A stretch of 36,271 nucleotides of DNA from NCBI GenBank assembly GCA_031835245.1, contig JAVKOQ010000452.1, positions 1 to 36,271 of the forward strand, written 5' to 3'. Positions 30,032 through 36,271 of the stretch are shown here, piece by piece. The stretch comes from Balamuthia mandrillaris (Eukaryota; Discosea; Longamoebia; Balamuthiidae). The translations under genes were made by a program, and so were the position numbers. Every line of letters starts with the position of its first letter. Position 1 is the stretch's first letter. A model generated the notes under the pieces. It ran no database searches, had not been told where the DNA came from, and worked only from the letters and a program-made list of their open reading frames with translations.

Positions 30032-33000
30032 ATGGAGAACTCAACGTTGCTGCTTCCGTCCAACCTGGACAAGTCCCTCTTTGAGGACCTGGAGTGGCTC
30101 AGCCTGCTCGCGCAGGAGCAGGAGCTGGACGAGCTGCTCCTCCACACGTTGGACGCCGCGCTGAAGAAGGCCCCGGACCGTTCGCAATGGTACTCTGCGG
30201 ACTCGGGCCTGCCCCGTTCGGTGGCCATGTTGAAGCTGAGGAAGCGGAAACAGAAAGGGCTGCCGGTGCTTGATCTGTTGTCTGGCATTGTGGTTCGTTC
30301 AGTCACTATTGCTGTTTTGTTGTTTTTTCATTGTCCCTTTGTCGCTTCTCTCTCTCTCTCTCTCTCTCTCTCACTTTTATCCCTCTTTCTATTGCTCCTC
30401 TATTCTTTACGCATGGTTCTTTGCCCTTCTCTCCTCTCTGCTGTTCCCTTCTCTCTTTCGTCTGCTTTGTTTTTGCTCGTCCTCTCACTATCTTGCTTTC
30501 TTCGCTGTTTGTCTGTTCGCATTTCTTCATCATGAAAACCGAACACCAATAGAGCTTTGATGAGGATTTACTGCGAAAGACGAGCGTACAGGTGGTGAAA
30601 GACCTTTCTTGTATTGCCAGTCGCAACTCTCCCTTCGCTGTTTCCCTGCGAAAGCGCTTTCACATACTTCAACGCATTCAGCTAGCGCTTTTACGTCAAC
30701 GTGAAAGACAAAAGGTTCCATTAATCCACTTCCATCTTTTTTCTTCGTTTGCATTTGTTTTCTCTCCGTTGGTCTTCATTTCTTTTCTCTTCTCTCTCAC
30801 CCTTGTACGTCCTATCCGCTTACATGCATTCGTTCGGTTACAAACAACAGCGATTGTTGCATTCCAACAAGACGTCGTTAGCTCTCGTTCAACGCTCGGA
30901 CGCTTTGAGTGCGACAGAAGACGAAGCAGCAGTGGAAGAAATTGATAACGACCAACTGGAAGACGGCGCCAACCAGTCTGCATCTTCCCCTCTCGTTCAG
31001 ATCAATCTCAGTCTCTTTCGATGCCTACTGAAAACCCTGAAACACATGGAAGCTGAGTACGTGCTTGATGTTCTCGCTTCTTTCCAGGAGATACTCGGCA
31101 AGTTGCCACCATTGTCTCTTCGCAACGAGCCAAGGGTCAGCATGGATGCCTTGCGCTCCTTTCTTCTGTCGTTTGCTTCTGCTTCAGCTGTCTCCTCCTC
31201 TTCGTTGGTGATATCTGGTGCGGAGCCAGCAAAACAAACTTTGATACGCTCTCAAGCGTTGACTTCTCTTATCACGCTTGGCATTGCTAGAGGGTATCGC
31301 TCCCTTTACTTCTTTGTTTCTTTTGTTTGAGGAAATCACCCACTAAATCCTCAAACATCCAAACAACCAAACAACCAAACAAAAAAAGGTCGCTGAATGG
31401 CATTCTCTGGATTCTCAATCGTTTATTGGTGGATGCAGACCAAAACGAGCAAGCCGATAAACAACTACAACTTCCTGTTGTTTCTTACTTACAAGAATGG
31501 ATACTCTCCACTCAGCCCAAAGGCACCAACAACCTTCACTCCACGAGCAGCTCTTCCGGACAGAACATCACCGCTTTCTCTGAAAAAGACTTTTTGGGCT
31601 CATGGACTTTTTACTGCCAACAGCTCGAAAAATATTCCTCTTCTTCCCCTTCTTCCTCGTCTTCCTCATCTTCCTCTGACTTCTCTTCCTTTGGGATGGG
31701 TTTGTTTTCTAGCCCTTTTGCGAGTCTGTCTTCACCTTCCTCCGCCATTGGGGGCAGCAACTGCGATGAGACATACGAATGCGAGCGTCACGACGAGATC
31801 TTCTCGGGTCCCGAACCATATGACCCTCGTCATATTCCTCGCGGCAACGAGCTTACCAACATTATTTCTCAACAGCATTGCAGCATCGCCGTCGACGGAA
31901 CTGAAGGTTCTTTCATTTATCTGTTGGATGAGAGAGGGCTGGTAAAAGTGGGAACCGGTCGTGAGGGCACCACTCAAGGCGTTACCTATGTGGTCAAGGA
32001 GGAGTACCGAAGTAAAGAGAAAGGTTGGTTGACTTGTGTTGGACAGAAGCTATACTACCGCTCGCCCCATATTGCGCCAGCCACTTTGTTGGTGCTGAAT
32101 GCCGATACGTTGGAGGTTTGTCTTTCTTTCTCTCTCTTTATTCTCTTTTGCTCTCGTCTCCACCCTAATTTAATTTGCTCTTTGTAGGAGGAGGGAACGA
32201 TTATGCAAGATGGCACTGGTTCCATTGTGACTAGCGACAACACTGATACGTATTTCTCACCAGAGGAATCTACCACGAAAATCTCCTCTTCTTCTTCATC
32301 CTCTGCCTCTTCATCAGAGGCTGGTTCCTCTGCCTCTTCATCAGAGGCTGGTTCCTCTGCCTCCTCTACCCTTTCTCTACCCTTTTCCTTCGCTAGTGGC
32401 ACCAACTCTACTCTCTCCCTCTCTCCGCCTATGCCTACCACTCCTCCTCTCACTACTATTACTAAATCTTCCGCAACTTCTACTAAATCATCCACTAAAG
32501 CATCCAAATACACCAGCCGCTCCCCTCTTATCAGCGATGGCAAATTCTTGTATATCATTTATAGTGCTCCTGTGGACTCTACCACTTCTTCCTCCATTAT
32601 GAAGAGCAAACAGAAAGCAACTGTCAAACAACAAAAACTCAGTGACCCAAAACTTTGTTGGCGTGTCTCAAAATTCGATCCCAGGGCGGATATGAAGTTC
32701 ATTTCTTCAGTGGACCTCAAAGCTCATCAACAACAACAAGCTGACAAAGTGCCTTTGCTCTGGAGCAAAGCACAAGTATCGTACGTGGGTTGTGGCTCTT
32801 CTCTTACTCGCTTCGCCTCAGGGGCGGCCGTAGTTGGAAAGCGCATATTGATGTTGGGAGGAGCTGCAAACTATATCTATAATGGTGTTGTAGACGCGTT
32901 GGATCTTTCCTCCGAAACAGGTCCCATTTCATGGACTCAACCTTCTGTCGGTGGAGCTTATACCAGTGCCTTCGACAGTCACACCGTTTGTCTGGTGGGC

Positions 33001-33281
33001 AAAGATCGCGGTAGACGAGCTGCACCTTCTGCACCGTCTGCTGCTGTTGCTTCTCCTTCGTCCTTATTTTCCGTCGCTGGTTCCTCTGCATATTATCATG
33101 ATAGCACCCCTTCCTTTGATTTTTATTCGGGCGGTCTTTCGCATCCTGCTTCCGCTGCAACAACATCGACATCTTCCAATGCTCGAAAGATTATTGTCTT
33201 TGGTACTTATCCTCATCTGCCTTTTGGGCTTATCATCTTGTTGTTTCTCGCTCTCTAACTCTCTCTCTCTCTCTCTCCCTT

Positions 33282-33316
<35 letters not shown>

Positions 33317-33846
33317 AGGAGGAAAAAATGCAGTATCCGCCATCAGTGCACTCCATTATTTAGATACGGAGAAGATGGAATGGAGTGTTGGCTCTCCTGC
33401 TGGAAAGACACCACCCAAACGTTATTCTCATTGTGCTGCTGCAGCCGGCGAGAATAAGACTCACATGTATATTTTCGGTGGCGTAGAAAACAAAACTCGA
33501 TACAATGACTTGCATTACCTTGACACAGGTTTCTTTTGCCATTCTTTGCTGATTAACTCCTGTTCGTCATTTTTCTCTCAAAATTTTAACGATTGCTGCA
33601 CATAACAACAGAACAAAATAGGTGGATTGAACCAAAAATATCAAACCCCAAAAAGATACCTTCAGCGCGATCTAATGCCACCTTGACTGCTATCAATACT
33701 ACCACTCTGCTTTTATTTGGTGGCTTTGACGGAACCCACTTTCTTAACGATCTCCATTACTATGACACAGGTAGGTTTCCACAATCAATTATTGTTTTTT
33801 TTCTCCTTCCTCCTCTTACTTTTAACATGTTTCTCTCTCGCTCTCG

Positions 33847-33886
<40 letters not shown>

Positions 33887-35132
33887 ACAGTCACATGTTC
33901 TTGGCACAGAGTAAAAGCCAGAGGGGAAGTGCCCGCTCCACGGGCCGGCCATTCTGCAACTTTGATCGGCAATGTGCTATACGTATTCGGTGGCCGGCTC
34001 TCTAAGACCCAACGCACCAACGAGCTCTACGCCTTGGACGTCGAGACCTTCACCTGGAGCTACATTCCTTGCAAAGGAGTGTTGCCCAGCCCAAGAGCCT
34101 CTCATTGCGCTGTTGCGGTGGGGACTAAGCTGTTCATCATTGCTGGTCGCAGCGAAAAGGGACCGGAGAAAGGTGTTTTCGTGCTACAAACGGATAGCTC
34201 CATTCTGTTCACCAAGCATACCATTGAAGCGGGTGCTTCCTTTTTCACAAACGGAAGGTATTTGGGAATGCTAGTGCCTCCTGGCATCTTTCCTAATCCA
34301 TCTTCTGATAATGCTTTGTTCAGGTATTTTTTGTTGTTGCTTGTTTGTTTCGTTATCATGATTGTGTAACACTTTTTTTTAAACAATATATAGGGCGTAT
34401 TCATTGGAAGATGGTTGCCAAATGCTTGAACAAAGCGTTAAGCATTCATCTCAAGTAGGAGCAGGCACCTGCTTCGACTGCCACCAAGGCATCGTATGGA
34501 ATTACTCTGCTAATGACCACAAAATTGCCAAATGGCAAGAACACAACGCTCTCTCTGGCGGCTATGCTCCGTTCTCTCCCAACGCCATTTGGGCTTCCTA
34601 TCTTCCTTCTTTACCTCCATCCTCTTCGTCGTCCTCTTCTTCTACTATGGTTGAAAGGGAAAAGAAATCGATGCAGTGTATTGATGCAACGGCAGCTAGT
34701 CTTCTTATTCTTGCTCAGTTGGACCATTTGGCACGTAACTATGTTCCATCTTTGTCAGATTTGTTGGTTCATGGCCAAGCCAAACTCCCACCCGTGGAAC
34801 CGTTTTGTATCGAACTTGGAGCAGTTACCTTCCAAAGACTCTTCGCGTTGTTGCAGCACGCTGCTTCCGTTTTAATTCTACCAAAGAAGGCTGGAGAAGA
34901 AGAAGGAGAGGGAGAGCTAGATAAGCAGGTCTACATCTGTGTTGCAGTGCTTCGGCTGTTGAAAGTGAATCTTTATCGAGCTCTGTTGTTGAACTTGAAC
35001 ATGGCTCAGATTGGACTTGCTCTTCCCGCTTCTTCCTCCACTGATTCACAAGCAAGCAATGCTACGCAAGAATCCAACGCTGATAAGAACAAGAAGAGCG
35101 AATCGGGTAAACGTCCCACCCCACAACGCTAA
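30032..35132 (+). CDS. Large kelch-repeat protein, nine exons, 1,382 residues
   Basis: Exons in agreeing phase: 30032-30292, 30553-30714, 30851-31293, 31389-32115, 32188-33202, 33319-33528, 33612-33770, 33891-34323 and 34394-35132. The N-terminal 300 residues are helical (LFRCLLKTLKHMEAEYVL, LTSLITLGIARGSLNGIL). A mid-part resembling an RCC1/WD-like sheet follows (AVDGTEGSFIYLLDERGLVK, GWLTCVGQKLYYRS). About four kelch blades occupy 865-1090: VFGGKNAVSAISALHYLD, YIFGGVENKTRYNDLHYLD, LFGGFDGTHFLNDLHYYD and YVFGGRLSKTQRTNELYALD. A helical C-terminus comes last. The helical and kelch order recalls the non-catalytic part of giant HECTD4-type ubiquitin ligases, an impression only; no HECT domain is present. 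Ser-rich linkers carry recent duplications, and the stop lies in a tandem repeat. Introns 1 and 5-7 have CT-rich tracts. Confidence 0.86.
32299..32364 (+). repeat. 27-bp coding tandem duplication
   Basis: Two identical 27-bp units (32299-32325 and 32326-32352) and a 12-bp partial third encode a Ser-rich nonapeptide with SSEAGS at its core, repeated in the kelch protein linker. Perfect identity including silent positions indicates a recent slippage or duplication event. Confidence 0.95.
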
Positions 35133-35183
35133 AAGTCCCACCCCTTCGGTAAACGTCCCACCCTCAGGTAATTTACCCACCCT
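35106..35183. repeat. Four degenerate ~20-bp units spanning the kelch-gene stop
   Basis: Copies begin near 35106 (GGTAAACGTCCCACCC), 35129 (CTAAAAGTCCCACCCC), 35149 (GGTAAACGTCCCACCC) and 35168 (GGTAATTTACCCACCC), spaced 19-23 bp. The stop codon TAA (35130-35132) lies in the second copy, and the C-terminal KRPTPQR is encoded by the first. Each GGTAAAC also looks like a splice donor. Confidence 0.85.
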
Positions 35184-35289
35184 AATATGTATTTATAACA
35201 ACCTATTATTTTTGTGCTATTTTGCCACCAAAGCGTGCGCTGGCCATTATTTTAGAGAGTGGAGAAAAGGGATCAGAAAAATCAAAAAT
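35184..35289. other. Convergent 3' ends of the kelch and AT-hook genes
   Basis: This A/T-rich spacer holds the 3' ends of two genes transcribed toward each other. I see no further gene. Confidence 0.5.
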
Positions 35290-36271
35290 TTATTTTTTAG
35301 GGGGCTTTTTTTTTCGTTTTGTTCTTTTGGCCAGTCTTTTCTTTGTCACGCTGGGCACCTTTTCTTCGTTCTGTTCTTTTTTTTGAGGAGAGAGGAGCTT
35401 CACGACCTGTGTTTTCTGGTACCGTGGGTTGGGCTTCAGTTGTCGTTTTGGAGAGAGAGGCTTCCTTTTGTCCACTCGGGGATCCTGGTAGTTCACCACG
35501 GGTGCGACGCCATAGATCTCTTCCGTTTTACAGTTCTTTTGCCATTGAGAGGTACGCTTTGCTTTGCACTCTTCAAAAATGACAAACATCAACTTCAGAA
35601 AAAGAATCTGCTTGATACAAAAAGTGACAAACATACCACTTTGCGTTTTTGTTTTTTGATTTTGTTGTTTTTTTGGTGCAGCCGCCGCCACCGCCGCTGC
35701 CTTTTTCTTTGTTGTTTCAGGTTTTGTTAAATTTGATTGAAAGGTACGTTCGGTTTCTGGTGTTTGTGTGAGGTGTTAGCTAAAAGTAGGAAAGGAGGGA
35801 GAGATTTTGTTTAAAAAAAAGAGATACTAACTTAATTCAAGCAATCATTCTTCTGTGAGTCGCAGGTTGGTTGCTACTTTCGGCCTCTTTGTTGTATTGC
35901 GCGGCCTCCCAGGTGATGACTTCCCTGTAGCATATGCGATTGCTTGTTCTGCTTCTTCCTTGCTAGAGTACTCGATTTTTGGCTCCACTGGATGTTGATG
36001 CTTTGTTCCTTGATTTTTGTTTGCATTCAGTTTGTCTTTCTCCTTTTCCTTCTCCTCCTCCTTCTCCTCCTTCTCCTCCTTCTCTTCTTTCTTATTGTTG
36101 TGTTCTTCTCCTTCAGAAGTTTCTTCCTCAAGATCTCCGCCGTCGTCCTCACCAAGTTCATCCATCGATGGCTCCTCCAACAGTAGCAGCGCCTGCTGTT
36201 CCTCGTCCTGTTCATCTCCCTCCTCTCCTTCCACATCTTCATCATCAAGGGTAACAGGCGCTACACGTTGC
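35290..36271 (-). CDS. AT-hook nuclear protein, 5'-truncated by window
   Basis: Three exons are proposed on the minus strand: 36271-35878 (open to the edge), 35706-35637 and 35570-35290. Phases agree and give about 247 visible residues. The first is very acidic (EEGDEQDEEQ, GEDDGGDLEEE), with a Lys/Glu repeat and then SSPGRPRNTTKRPK, an AT-hook-like GRP core flanked by basic residues. The joined exons are basic: an Ala/Lys start, TSQWQKNCKTEEIYGVAP, VVNYQDPRVDKRKPLSPK and a Lys/Arg tail ending KPPKK. An acidic start, AT-hook and basic tail suggest a chromatin-associated nuclear protein. If intron 1 were not spliced, the frame would end at 35845 (RLTEE). The downstream exons contain no ATG of their own, which supports a single gene. 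Family not recognised. Confidence 0.58.

Noticed and set aside
32055-32558. Minus-strand Glu-rich frame opposite the kelch gene
   Set aside because: It is the complement of the Ser-rich linker (TCC/TCT codons), with no independent support.
1-36271. Mobile elements, virus-derived genes, CRISPR arrays or biosynthetic clusters
   Set aside because: No reverse transcriptase, integrase, transposase, capsid or envelope motifs, no long terminal repeats and no spaced palindromic arrays were seen; the genes are unrelated host functions.

Overview
The window comes from an intron-rich, gene-dense nuclear genome, most likely that of a unicellular eukaryote (protist). I count at least 50 short GT-AG introns, mostly 55-170 bp. 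About a dozen genes are packed into 36 kb on both strands, with tail-to-tail gaps down to 38 bp, and every recognisable product belongs to a eukaryotic family. The lineage cannot be fixed from the sequence. I see no reverse transcriptase, transposase, capsid or other mobile-element gene, no CRISPR array and no convincing tRNA or rRNA.

Layout, left to right. 1-224 (-): first exons of a Ser/Thr kinase with a Cdc7/SepA-like ATP loop, running off the edge. 673-3357 (+): long-chain acyl-CoA synthetase with one apparent frame break. 3396-3971 (-): small mitochondrial-type coiled-coil protein. 4359-5929 (+): tail-anchored nucleotidyltransferase-fold protein. 6182-8192 (+): SPT2 chromatin protein. 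8425-17828 (+): a 14-exon gene for a 2,649-residue CLU-TPR-RCC1 protein with a long disordered tail. 18226-21616 (+): 12-exon lipase maturation factor. 21749-22381 (-): four-helix membrane protein. 22557-22889 (+): doubtful small gene. 23025-24423 (-): Cys/His-rich unknown. 25311-27150 (+): F-box plus right-handed beta-helix protein. 27521-29308 (+): unspliced single-pass membrane protein. 30032-35132 (+): nine-exon kelch protein. 35290-36271 (-): 5'-truncated AT-hook nuclear protein.

The genes do not form a pathway or operon. Several are housekeeping functions: fatty-acid activation and lipase folding at the ER, histone chaperoning, mitochondrial mRNA handling (CLU family) and ubiquitin-ligase adaptor work (F-box).

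Structure outside the genes. Two of the head-to-head promoters carry repeated TGACGTCA (CRE/ATF-type) palindromes. Many introns carry CT microsatellites that are always pyrimidine on the mRNA-sense strand. Two neighbouring genes have introns swollen by the same TTCTTG hexanucleotide, one of them passing into a long TTC (GAA on the other strand) tract. The strongest candidate for something new is the CLU-TPR-RCC1 fusion. Others are the tail-anchored nucleotidyltransferase, a 47-bp inverted repeat at its 3' end, and the unexplained 24.55-25.3 kb island with a diverged tandem duplication.
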